Assembly: GCA_963681505.1 (NCBI GenBank)
Contig: OY811978.1
Coordinates: forward strand, 1-64,000
DNA length: 64,000 nucleotides
Origin: Eunapius fragilis
Taxonomy: Eukaryota; Porifera; Demospongiae; Spongillida; Spongillidae
Direction: 5' to 3'
Shown: one piece after another, positions 52,498 to 61,599 of the stretch
Layout of the letters: the number at the start of each line of letters is the position of its first letter
Numbering within the stretch: the stretch's first letter is position 1
Notes under the pieces: generated by a model
Seen by the model: the letters and a program-made list of their open reading frames with translations, nothing else
Databases searched by the model: none
What the model was told of the DNA's origin: nothing
Position numbers and translations under genes: made by a program

Positions 52498-55400
52498 TGA
52501 AATACTTGACTCCAGCAAGAGTCATGCATAGTGACATACTTGACTCCTGCAGGAGTCATACACTGAGATACTTGACTCCTGCAGGAATCATACAAATTGA
52601 AATACTTGACTCCTGGGGGAGTTATGCATTGAAATACTTGACTCCCGCATGAGTCATACATTGAAGTACTTGACTCCCGAAGGAGTAAATCATTGAAGTT
52701 CTTGACTCCTTCAGGAGTCATGCATAGTGACATACTTGACTCCTGCAGGAGTCATAAATTGAAATACTTGACTCCTGCAGGAGTCATACATTGAAATACT
52801 TGACTTTTCAGGAGTCAGACATATTGACATACTTGACTCCTGCAGGAGTCATAATTGAAATACTTGACTCCTGCAGGAGTCATGCATTGAAATACTTGAG
52901 TGACATACTTGACTCCTGCTGGAGTCATACATACTGACATATTTGACTCCTGCAGGAGTCATACATTGAAATACTTGACTCCTGCAGGAGTCAGACATAT
53001 TGATACATGACTCCTGGAGGAGTCATACATATAGACGTACTTTACTCCAGCAGGAGTCATTCATTGAAATATTTGACTCCTGCAGGAGTCATGCATACTG
53101 ACAAACTTGACTCTTTCTTATAGGAGTCATACATTGAAATACTTGACTCCTGCAGGAGTCATGCATAGTGATAGATTTGACTCCTGCAGGAGTCAAACAT
53201 ACTGACATACTTGACTCCTGCATGAGTCATACATGGAGATTATTCACTTCTGTAGGAGTCATGCAAAGAGATACTTGACTCCAGCAGAAGTCATACAAAT
53301 TGACATACTTGACTCCTTCAGGAGTCATGCATGGAGATACTTGACTCCTACAGGAGTCATACATATTGAAATACTTGACTCCTGCAGGAGTCATACATTG
53401 AGATACTTGACTCCTGCAGGAGTCAGACATATTGACATACTTGACTCCTGCAGGAGTCATGATTGAAATAATTGACTCCTGCAGGAGTCATACATTGAAG
53501 TACTTGAGTGACATACTTGACTCCTGCAGGAGTCACACATGCTGACATACTTGACACCTGCAGGAGTCATGCTTTGAGATACTTGAGTCCTGCAGGAGTC
53601 ATACATTGAGATACTTGACTCCTGCAGGAGTCTTGCCTACTGACATACTTGACTCCTGCAGGAGTCATGCAATCATTTAGTTGACTCCTGCAGGAGTCAT
53701 ACATACTGACATACATGACTCCTGCAGGTGTCATACATATTGAAAAACATGACTTTTGCAGGAGTCATACATTGAAATACTTGACTCCTGCAGGAGTCAG
53801 ACATATTGACAAACTTGACTACTGCAGGAGTCACAATTGAAATATTAGACTCCTGCAGGTGTCATGTATTGAGATCCTTGACTCCTGCAAGAGTCATACA
53901 TATTAACATTCTTGACTCCTGCAGGAGACATTCATTGAAATACTTCACTCCTGCAGGAGTCATACATTTTAATACTTGACTCCTGCAGGAGTCATACATA
54001 GTGACATATTTGACTCCTGCAGGAGTCAAACATTCTGACATACTTGACTCCTGCATGACTCATACATGGAGATTTTTCACTCCTGTAGGAGTCATGCATA
54101 GAGATACTTGACTCCTGCAGAAGTCATACATATTGACATACTTGACTCCTTCAGGAGTCATGCATGGAGATACTTGACTCCTGCAGGAGTCATACATATT
54201 GAAATACTTGACTCCTGCAGGAGTCATACATTGCAATACTTGACTCCTGCAGGAGACAGACATATTGACATACTTGACTCCTGCAGGAGTCATGATTGAA
54301 ATAATTGACTCCTGCAGGAGTCATACATTGAAATACTTGAGTGACATACATGTACTTGACTCCTGCAGGAGTCTAACATGCTGACATACTTGACTCCTGC
54401 AGGAGTCATGCTTGGAGATACTTGACTCTTGCAGAGCAGTTGTCATACATATAGAAATATTTGACTCCTGCAGGAGTCATACATTGAACTACTTTACTCC
54501 TGCAGGAGTCAGTCATATTGACATACTTGACTCCTGCAGGAGTCATAATTGAAATAATTGACTCCTGCATGAGTCATACATTGAAATACTTGAGTGACAT
54601 ACTTGACTCCTGCAGGAGTCACACATATGACATACTTGACTCCTGCAGGAGTCATGCTTGGAGATACTTGACTCCTGCAGGAGTCATACATGGAGATTGC
54701 TCACTCCTGCAGGAGTCATACAAATTGACATATGACTCCTGTAGGAATCATTCTTACTGACATACTTGACTCCTGAAGGAGTCATGCAGGGAGATACTTG
54801 ACTCCTGCAGGAGTCATACATATTGACATATTTGACTCCTGAAGGAGTCATACATTGAAATACATGACTCCTGCGGGAGTCATAATTGAAATACTTGACT
54901 CCTGCAGGAGTCATACATTGAATTACTTGAGTGACATACTTGACTCCTGCAGGAGTCATGCATACTGACATACTTGACTCCTGCAGGAGTCATGCATGGA
55001 GATACTTGACTCCTACAGGAGTCATAAATTGAGATACTTGACTCCTGCAGGAGTCTTGCATACTGACATACTTGACTCCTGCAGCAGTCATGCAAATGTA
55101 TAGTTGACCCCTGCAGGAGTCATACATACTGACATACTTGACTCCTGCAGGAGTATTACATTGAAATACTTGACTCCTGCAGGAGTCAGACATATTGACA
55201 TACTTGACTCCTGCAGGAGTCATAATTGAAATACTTGACTCCTGCAGGAGTCATGCATGGAGATACTTGACTCCTGCAGGAGTTGAACATATTGACATAT
55301 TTGGCTCCTGCCGGAGTCATACATTGAAATACGTGACTCCTGCGGGAGTCATACATAGAAATACTTGACTCCTGCAGGAGTCATTGATACTGACATACTT

Positions 55401-55990
55401 GACTCCTGCAGGTGTCATGTATGGAGATCCTTGACTCCTGCAAGAGTCATACATATTGACATTCTGGACTCCTGCAGGAGTCATTCATTGGAATTCTTCA
55501 CTCCTGCAAGACTCATACATTGAAATACTAGACTCCTGCAGGAGTCATTTATAGTGACATATTTGACTCCTGCAGGAGTCAAACATACTGAAAACATACT
55601 GACATACTTGACTCCTGCAGGAGTCATACATGGAGATTTATCACTCCTGTAGGAGTCATGCATGGAGATACTTGACTTCTGCAGAAGTCATACATATTGA
55701 CATACTTGACTCCTTCAAGAGTCATACATTGAAATACTTGTCTCCTGCAGGAGTCATGCATAGTGACATACTTGACTCCTGCAGGAGTCATACATTGAGA
55801 TACTTGACTCCTGCAGGAGTCTTGCATATTGACATACTTGACTCCTGCAGGAGTCATGCAAATATATAGTTGACTCCTGCAGGAGTCATACATATTGACA
55901 TACTTGACTCCTGCAGGACTCATATATTCTGACATACTTGACTCCTGCAGGAGTCATACATGGAGATTGCTCACTCCTGCAGGAGTCATA
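52498..55990. repeat. Palindromic minisatellite, 32-36-bp units, about 100 copies
   Basis: Units of the form (CATAC)TTGACTCCTGCAGGAGTCATAC plus a short variable linker such as ATTGAAA or ATATTGACA. The core GACTCCTGCAGGAGTC is a perfect 16-bp palindrome and contains CCTGCAGG. A longer repeat of about 833 bp is visible (53218-53516 recurs at 54051-54350), with a partial relative near 55615. A truncated linker, ACTTGAGTGACATACTTG, marks several blocks (near 52895, 53506, 54340, 54590, 54930). Cruciform extrusion is possible. Open frames here are repeat artefacts. Confidence 0.96.
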
Positions 55991-56239
55991 CTGTTGCGCG
56001 CGGTCGATCGATTTGCGCTATCCATCGATTGCTCCGCGCGAACAATAGATCTATCGTTTGCGCACCAATCTATCGATCGCGCAACCACCGATGGATCGCG
56101 CAACAAACATTTTGCGCAATTTACTGATAATGAAATGCACTCCATCGATCGCGCGCAACGATACTTTCGGCTATAACTTGCATGCATGACTCTGATATTT
56201 CATGATAGCATACTATCAAAATACTGACATGCAGAATCC
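55991..56239. other. Spacer rich in ATCGATCGCGC motifs
   Basis: The first part (about 55993-56160) has many short CpG-rich palindromic words (CGATCGAT, TCGATCGCGC, GCGCGCAA) in both orientations, unlike its AT-rich neighbours. The rest is ordinary AT-rich sequence downstream of the integrase/Ulp1 element. The 3' terminus of that element should be here, but terminal repeats cannot be recognised because its other end is outside the window. Confidence 0.5.
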
Positions 56240-56324
56240 TTATAACAGGGTTTTGGAGCACAAGTCACACATCCATTTCTTTAACTGAGTCGCACTGATT
56301 CCAACACAGTTTGAATGGAAGCGT
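56240..56324 (-). pseudogene. Out-of-frame second half of a PHD-like finger
   Basis: Past the stop at 56325 another frame continues the expected motif: CSERFHSNCVGIS, then LKKWMCDLCSK, ending at TAA (56242-56240). Together with the preceding YCKCRS and IRCCMC it supplies the C4-H-C3-like spacing of a PHD finger (C-x2-R-F-H, then W-x-C-x2-C). The two halves are in different frames, so a small indel or an unrecognised splice event separates them. Confidence 0.6.
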
Positions 56325-56608
56325 TCACTGCAAGCACATGCAGCAACGGATATCCAGTTTGCCATCATCTGTGGACCTACACTTGCAATATACTCTTCTC
56401 TTAATTTGGTAGATAATCCGTGGGTGGCGATTTACAACAGTAGATGGAAAAGGAACTATACCAAACTTATCAACACAGTCTTTAAGATGATTGCGCAATT
56501 GCTTGTAATGCAGTTGAGTTGGATCTTCTCCATGAATCAGAGATGTGGCAAAAGCTACAGATAGATCACCACAAGAGTAGCTGTCTTCTTGTTCTTGGAC
56601 ATTCATGA
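56325..56608 (-). pseudogene. 3' fragment of the integrase/Ulp1 gene (protease Cys segment)
   Basis: Reads NVQEQEDSYSCGDLSVAFA, then HLKDC and IVPFPS. This is the C-terminal part of a Ulp1-type cysteine protease: conserved Gln (oxyanion hole) about eight residues before the catalytic Cys of SCG, then the RNHL segment. It begins exactly at the retrotransposon boundary (56609). With the 4-bp target duplication counted once, its frame is continuous with the frame that ends at 61600, so it is the displaced end of that gene. The Met codon at 56606 is an internal codon, not a natural start. The tail YCKCRS...RCCMC begins a PHD-like finger before the stop. Confidence 0.8.
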
Positions 56609-56736
56609 TGTGACGTCAAATCAGTTTAATCATCGAACGACTCGGTACATAATACAGCGGCTTAAATAATGGTGTATACAACTAGTGCGCATGAGCATGA
56701 CACAGCACAAATAAATAATTCTACGCATGCGCTACA
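56609..56736 (-). repeat. 3' LTR of the gypsy element
   Basis: 128 bp, identical to the copy at 61468-61595. On the element strand it starts TGTAGCGCATGCG and ends GACGTCACA. Short for a Ty3/gypsy LTR. It contains ATTATTTAAG and AATTATTTATTTG, possible promoter/polyadenylation elements, and a TGACGTCA (CRE-like) site at its end. Confidence 0.97.
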
Positions 56737-56753
56737 CTACCCCCCCTCCTCCT
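56737..56753 (-). other. Polypurine tract of the gypsy element
   Basis: On the element strand AGGAGGAGGGGGGGTAG lies directly before the 3' LTR. In LTR retrotransposons this purine run primes plus-strand DNA synthesis. It follows the pol stop codon by only a few bases. Confidence 0.85.
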
Positions 56754-56758
56754 AGATT

Positions 56759-59700
56759 TTAAGTGTCATAGATATTCTGTCCGTAGCGGTCTATTTTCTT
56801 CTTCTGCCGAACTGGCCTCAACCTTTCAGGTTCAGCTTGGGGAGGCGCTACATTTTGCTGTGGTGTCTCCCACTCAATCACAAGTGGTTCCGGATCATCA
56901 TTATCTCGAGACTCTTTCTCTTCCATAACGTCATCCTCATCTGAAACCGTTGCTTGAAAATACCCATCATTTTCATCCTCCCCTGAGGTCCCCTCCTCCT
57001 CTGTCTGTGGCAAATCTTCCTCCTCCACTGAAGTATCCTCCTCCTCTGTCTGTGGCGGGGCTACATGAGGCTTCAGCCTATCAAAATGCACAACAGTACG
57101 CTTCCGAGGAGAATCCCTGTGCTGAAGTAAATACAGCACATCACCCAACGGCTTCACAACCTTGTAAGGACCTTGCCAATAACAGTGCAACTTTGGTGAC
57201 TTACCTCTCGGAACAGCTGGACAGTGTAACCATACTAGATCACCAACCTTGAATGGATGCCCCTTTGCTGTCTTGTCATATAGTGCCTTCTGGCGTCTTT
57301 GTTGCATTTCCATATGGCTTCGTACCCTCTGATAAGCTGTCTCCAAGTGTGTTCTTAGATCCAAAGCATACTGATTGACCTGTTGGGGTGCAGAAGCTGG
57401 GGGAAGACCAAACATAACATCTGCTGGAAGGCAAATTTCCCGCCCAAACATCAAATAGAATGGTGTACACCCAGTTGACTCCTGTACACTAGTTCTATAC
57501 GCCATCATCACTAGCGGAAGACGCAGATCCCAGTCGTGTTCATTTTCGGAAGCTGCAATGCTAAGGAGGTCAAGCAGTGTACGATTAAATCGCTCAACAA
57601 ATCCATCAGACTGGGGGTGATATGGGGATGTCCTTGTCTTAGACACACCCAACAGTTGGCATACTTCCTTCAATAGAGAAGATTCAAAGTTACGACCCTG
57701 ATCTGTATGCAGAGTATCCGGAACCCCAAAACGAGAGACAAATTGGTGCACGAACAAATCCGCAACAGTTTTTGCCTCCATATTAATCATTGGATAAGCC
57801 TCTACCCACTTAGTAAAATAATCTCCCACAACTAACACATACTTGTTACCTCTGGTGGTACTGGGCAATGGACCCAATATGTCCATGGCAACGCGTTGTA
57901 GTGGATATCCTACCAAATCAGACTGCATAGGAGCCCTTCTTGCTTGGGATGGTGACTTTCTGGACAGACACTTTTCACAAGCCCTGCACCAATTCTCTAC
58001 ATCGTGTCGTTGGCCAGGCCAGTAGAAGCGCGAACGAATCTTTTCCATGGTTTTCTTTTGACCAAGGTGACTTCCAGTAGGTGCATCGTGGAACTCCTTT
58101 AGAATACTCTGTACAGAGAACTTTGGTATGACCAATTGAAGATGCCTGTTCTGTCCTTTCCCAGGAACGTCTTCCCAACGCCTGTAGAGGACCCCTTCTT
58201 TAAGTAACAGATGGCTCTTCTGGGACCATAACGTCTGCAACCAGTAGCTTCCATGTCTGGGAAGGGTGGGAGGAAATGCATTATCTCTCACCCAAGATAT
58301 CACCTGCTCCAGATCAGGATCTCCTTGTTGTAATTGTTTTGGGTCTCCGGCAGACAACACACAAACGCTCTCCCTCTGGCCAATACTGCTGCTAGGAAGG
58401 GGAGGGGCTGATGGCTCGAACCCACATTGTTTACACGGAAGCCTTGAGAGTGCATCAGCGTTACCATGACGCTTTCCAGGTCGATGCTCAATGACGAAAT
58501 CATACTCAGCAAGAATATCCAACCAACGCGCAACTTGGCCCTGCGGCTCTTTGAAGCTGCGTAGCCACTGCAAGGAGTTATGATCTGTGCGGACGATGAA
58601 ATGGCGGCCCCAAAGGTAGGATCGAAAGTTTCGAACGGCCCACACAACTCCCAGCATCTCCCGCCGGGTTGCACAATACTGGCGCTCCGCCTTTGTGAGC
58701 ACGCGGCTGGCGTACGCAATTACTCGCTCTCCCTCCTGGGACAACACTGCGCCAAGTCCTTCTTGACTAGCATCCGTGTCCAATATGAACATTTTGTCGA
58801 ACTGAGGGAATGACAAAATAGGAGGTGACAACAACTTATCTTTCAACAAGATAAACGCTTCGTCGCACTGCTTGGACCAAAACCATGGTTTGGACTTTTC
58901 CGTCAGAGCATGAAGAGGAAAGGCTATCCGAGCAAAACCAGAAATGAACTTTCTGTAGTAGGAAGCAAATCCTAAAAATTGGCGGAGAGTGTCATGATTA
59001 TGTGGCACAGGCCATTCGCGGACAGAACCAGTTTTTCCTGGGTCAACCTCCACGCCCTTTTCGGATACAATGTACCCCAAGTACTGTACGCTCTTACGTA
59101 ATAGTTGGCACTTGCTTGGCTTTACCTTCAGCCCCGCCTCTTTCAGCCTTCGAAACACGTCTGCCAGCCGTTGAAGATGTTCACCCACTGTCTGACTGAA
59201 AATAATAATGTCATCTAGATAAACTAGACAAGTGGTCCAACAAAGACCCGACAACACAGAACTCATTAGTCTTTGGAACGTGCTGGGGGCATTGGTTAGC
59301 CCGAACGGCATTACCCGAAATTGGTGGAGCCCAAATGGTGTGATAAAAGCAGTCTTCTCCTTGTCGTCCGGATTCATCTCGACCTGCCAGTAGCCACTTG
59401 CTAAATCAATGGTAGAAAACCATTTCGCTCCCCCGAGGCTGTCCAAAGCATCGTCTATCCTGGGAAGCGGATGCATGTCCTTCTTCGTTGCCTCATTTAG
59501 ACGGCGAAAGTCGACACAGAACCGGAACGAACCGTCTCTCTTTTTTACCAGCACTATAGGAGATGCCCAGGAGCTCTCAGAAGGCTCTATTATGCCTTGG
59601 TCCAGCATGTTGTGAATCATCTTCTGTACCATGTCCCGCTGATGAAACGGTAACCTGCGAGCTTGCTGTCGAATGGGTGGGGCATCACCAACATTAATTT

Positions 59701-60562
59701 TGTGACGCAATAAACCTGTACGTCCCAGGTCCCCATCCCCAACCGAAATAGCGTCTGAAAAATCATACAACAAATCTGTCAGCTGGTTTTTCTCGCTTAC
59801 AGTTAAGCCATGCACATTACACAGAAACTGTTCAACTGACTTATTAATGGCCTCTTGGGACCGGACAACTGGTTTCCTGTCCAACGACGGCTCCACTAAA
59901 TTCACAAAATCAGCATCCTGCAAGGGAAACATCTTACCTACCTTTTCATCAGCGTACACAGTAACAGGTACAGCTGACAAATTTAACAACTGTATCGTTG
60001 CGTTCTTCCCTGACAGGATTGGAGACACAGAATGTGCAGCAAGTAACCCACCATGCCGATCCGGAAACTCTGGCTTGGGTTCAAACAATCCACAGCCACT
60101 GTTGAATGCACCCTCTTCTGCGTTGGCATCCAGGTGAACAGAAAGGTGAACTTGATGGAAGGCAGGAATAACGGTGGTCTCCTGTACCAGCACGTGACAT
60201 GTAGAACTACATTCGCCGGCACACAACTGCACCGGACGTGGGTGACCTGCCAATGTTAAAGTCTTGTTGTCCATGTTAATAACACAATGACATTGTTCGA
60301 GAAAATCTGTACCCAGTAAACACTGTTGCGTCATGTCTCGCACAACCAGGATATTGTGTGCTCCCACATAGTCTCCCACCTGTAGAGTCACATACACCTG
60401 ACCACATAGAGGAAGACTCTCACCGTTAACTGCCATTACAGGACACCTGGCCTCTTTTAGTTCCAGTTTGCTGTTCTTCACGGCCTCCTTCCAAACGTTC
60501 TCATGCAGCAGGGTAACCGACGATCCCGTGTCTACTAACATGGAAACAGGGTGGCCCTCCAC
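56759..60562 (-). CDS. pol: Pol polyprotein of Ty3/gypsy element (PR-RT-RNH-IN)
   Basis: About 1267 codons without interruption. Retropepsin-type aspartic protease: LVDTGSS at residues 9-15. Reverse transcriptase: SWASPIVLVKKRDGSFRFCVD region about 331-351, MPFGLTNAPSTFQ 418-430, catalytic YLDD 448-451. RNase H: ILDTDAS 593-599 and RTDHNS about 658-663. Integrase: H2C2 zinc site (H824, H832, C859, C862), catalytic D894, D954 and E990, and a GPY module at 1131-1133 in the C-terminal domain. The tail is acidic with a repeated PQTEEE motif, ending in a basic stretch and IDRYGQ. It is in the same frame as gag, directly after the gag TAA; 60562 is a GTG codon, so initiation there is not implied and expression by readthrough of the stop is likelier. 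Structure and replication roles follow from the family. Confidence 0.95.
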   Translation of the reverse strand: MEGHPVSMLVDTGSSVTLLHENVWKEAVKNSKLELKEARCPVMAVNGESLPLCGQVYVTLQVGDYVGAHNILVVRDMTQQCLLGTDFLEQCHCVINMDNKTLTLAGHPRPVQLCAGECSSTCHVLVQETTVIPAFHQVHLSVHLDANAEEGAFNSGCGLFEPKPEFPDRHGGLLAAHSVSPILSGKNATIQLLNLSAVPVTVYADEKVGKMFPLQDADFVNLVEPSLDRKPVVRSQEAINKSVEQFLCNVHGLTVSEKNQLTDLLYDFSDAISVGDGDLGRTGLLRHKINVGDAPPIRQQARRLPFHQRDMVQKMIHNMLDQGIIEPSESSWASPIVLVKKRDGSFRFCVDFRRLNEATKKDMHPLPRIDDALDSLGGAKWFSTIDLASGYWQVEMNPDDKEKTAFITPFGLHQFRVMPFGLTNAPSTFQRLMSSVLSGLCWTTCLVYLDDIIIFSQTVGEHLQRLADVFRRLKEAGLKVKPSKCQLLRKSVQYLGYIVSEKGVEVDPGKTGSVREWPVPHNHDTLRQFLGFASYYRKFISGFARIAFPLHALTEKSKPWFWSKQCDEAFILLKDKLLSPPILSFPQFDKMFILDTDASQEGLGAVLSQEGERVIAYASRVLTKAERQYCATRREMLGVVWAVRNFRSYLWGRHFIVRTDHNSLQWLRSFKEPQGQVARWLDILAEYDFVIEHRPGKRHGNADALSRLPCKQCGFEPSAPPLPSSSIGQRESVCVLSAGDPKQLQQGDPDLEQVISWVRDNAFPPTLPRHGSYWLQTLWSQKSHLLLKEGVLYRRWEDVPGKGQNRHLQLVIPKFSVQSILKEFHDAPTGSHLGQKKTMEKIRSRFYWPGQRHDVENWCRACEKCLSRKSPSQARRAPMQSDLVGYPLQRVAMDILGPLPSTTRGNKYVLVVGDYFTKWVEAYPMINMEAKTVADLFVHQFVSRFGVPDTLHTDQGRNFESSLLKEVCQLLGVSKTRTSPYHPQSDGFVERFNRTLLDLLSIAASENEHDWDLRLPLVMMAYRTSVQESTGCTPFYLMFGREICLPADVMFGLPPASAPQQVNQYALDLRTHLETAYQRVRSHMEMQQRRQKALYDKTAKGHPFKVGDLVWLHCPAVPRGKSPKLHCYWQGPYKVVKPLGDVLYLLQHRDSPRKRTVVHFDRLKPHVAPPQTEEEDTSVEEEDLPQTEEEGTSGEDENDGYFQATVSDEDDVMEEKESRDNDDPEPLVIEWETPQQNVAPPQAEPERLRPVRQKKKIDRYGQNIYDT

Positions 60563-60568
60563 GAAACC

Positions 60569-61450
60569 TTACAATGTTAGAGTGCTGGCAACTGCAGAGG
60601 TATGCTTAACTGACCTTTCGTCACTGTCTTCAGTAGAACGCCTTAACGGACAACCCCTGCGCACGTGGCCTGCTTTCCCGCAATTCCAGCATACTGGACG
60701 CTTCTTCGCTCTTGCTGGCCGTTTCTCCGCCTTGTCCAGACGTAACTTACTCAACTGCCCTGACAACGCTGCCACTTGCGCCACTAAGTCCTGATAGCTG
60801 CCACTCCTTGCAGAAGAGAAGAGAGACGCACCTTCGGCTTCCGAAGAGACAGCGCTCTCCGTGGTATTAGCGGCTGCAGTTTTTCCTCCCTGGAAACTTT
60901 TCTGGGCAGACTCCACCGACTCTAACCGGCACGCCAAGGCAAGAACAGCTTCCAATGTGTCCAGCCCTTCCTGCAATAGCTTCAGCTGTATAGAAGGTGA
61001 AATAATACCACGAATAAATTGGTTACGCGCAACTTCTAGTCGTTCCCTAGACTGCCACAACGGGTAAGCCCTATCTGCTAACATGCGCAACCTTGCCGAG
61101 AACTCTATTAAGGACTCCGTCTGTTTCTGCTGCGCTGCATGGAACTTCCTCTGCCAATCCAGCTCTACCCCTAGCGGAGCATACTGTCCCTCGAGACATT
61201 TCTTCACAGCTGCGTAGTCAACCCCGGTTTCTACATCCAACAAACCCATTTGACTTACAATACGGAATGGCTCATCCTCCAACAAAGAGACCAGTTCCTG
61301 GCCTTGCTTATCGTTCGGAACTCCGGCTTCCTTAAAGTTGAGCTCGATGCGCTGAATCCATATAGCAAAGTCAGCTCCCTTTCCCGCAAATCGCGAAGGT
61401 GGCCGCACGCTAAACCTGGTGGTTCTTACGCCTGCTCCTTCCTGCTCCAT
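60569..61450 (-). CDS. gag: Gag protein of Ty3/gypsy element
   Basis: 293 residues. A capsid-like helical region occupies about residues 25-180 (FAIWIQRIELNFK, then FSARLRMLADRAYP), a probable coiled coil 216-240 (LVAQVAALSGQLSKLRL), then a basic stretch and one CCHC zinc knuckle (C254, C257, H262, C267), the nucleocapsid motif that binds element RNA. The ATG at 61450 lies directly against the primer-binding site, so the leader is almost nil. It ends in TAA (60571-60569); pol continues in the same frame with GGT TTC next. The protein forms the particle in which reverse transcription takes place, as known for the family. Confidence 0.93.
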   Translation of the reverse strand: MEQEGAGVRTTRFSVRPPSRFAGKGADFAIWIQRIELNFKEAGVPNDKQGQELVSLLEDEPFRIVSQMGLLDVETGVDYAAVKKCLEGQYAPLGVELDWQRKFHAAQQKQTESLIEFSARLRMLADRAYPLWQSRERLEVARNQFIRGIISPSIQLKLLQEGLDTLEAVLALACRLESVESAQKSFQGGKTAAANTTESAVSSEAEGASLFSSARSGSYQDLVAQVAALSGQLSKLRLDKAEKRPARAKKRPVCWNCGKAGHVRRGCPLRRSTEDSDERSVKHTSAVASTLTL

Positions 61451-61466
61451 CCCACTTCTGACACCA
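61449..61466 (-). other. Primer-binding site, tRNA-Leu type
   Basis: On the element strand TGGTGTCAGAAGTGGGAT starts one base inside the 5' LTR end. Its complement ends in CCCACTTCTGACACCA, matching the acceptor-stem/T-arm end of metazoan tRNA-Leu including the added CCA. This primes minus-strand synthesis. It overlaps the first bases of the gag start codon. Confidence 0.85.
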
Positions 61467-61467
61467 G

Positions 61468-61595
61468 TGTGACGTCAAATCAGTTTAATCATCGAACGAC
61501 TCGGTACATAATACAGCGGCTTAAATAATGGTGTATACAACTAGTGCGCATGAGCATGACACAGCACAAATAAATAATTCTACGCATGCGCTACA
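61468..61595 (-). repeat. 5' LTR of the gypsy element
   Basis: 128 bp, identical to 56609-56736, bounded by TG and CA on the element strand. The adjacent host ATGA (61596-61599) is one copy of the target-site duplication. Confidence 0.97.
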
Positions 61596-61599
61596 ATGA

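Larger units (their letters stand above)
56609..61595 (-). mobile_element. Full-length Ty3/gypsy LTR retrotransposon
   Basis: 4987 bp on the minus strand: 5' LTR 61595-61468, primer-binding site, gag, pol (protease, reverse transcriptase, RNase H, integrase), polypurine tract, 3' LTR 56736-56609. The two LTRs are identical over 128 bp and have TG...CA ends. Flanking ATGA at 56605-56608 and 61596-61599 is a 4-bp target-site duplication. The order RT-RNaseH-integrase is that of Ty3/gypsy. Identical LTRs and intact motifs mean a recent insertion. It lies inside the integrase/Ulp1 gene in the same orientation. Confidence 0.97.

Noticed and set aside
53227..55935. Frames reading SCRSQV/TPAGVKY repeats in the palindromic satellite
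   Set aside because: Direct translation of 32-36-bp units; present on both strands with random breaks.
52498..55990. CRISPR-like array of regularly spaced short repeats
   Set aside because: Spacers are themselves repeated and the setting is a eukaryotic chromosome with telomere and introns; it is a minisatellite.
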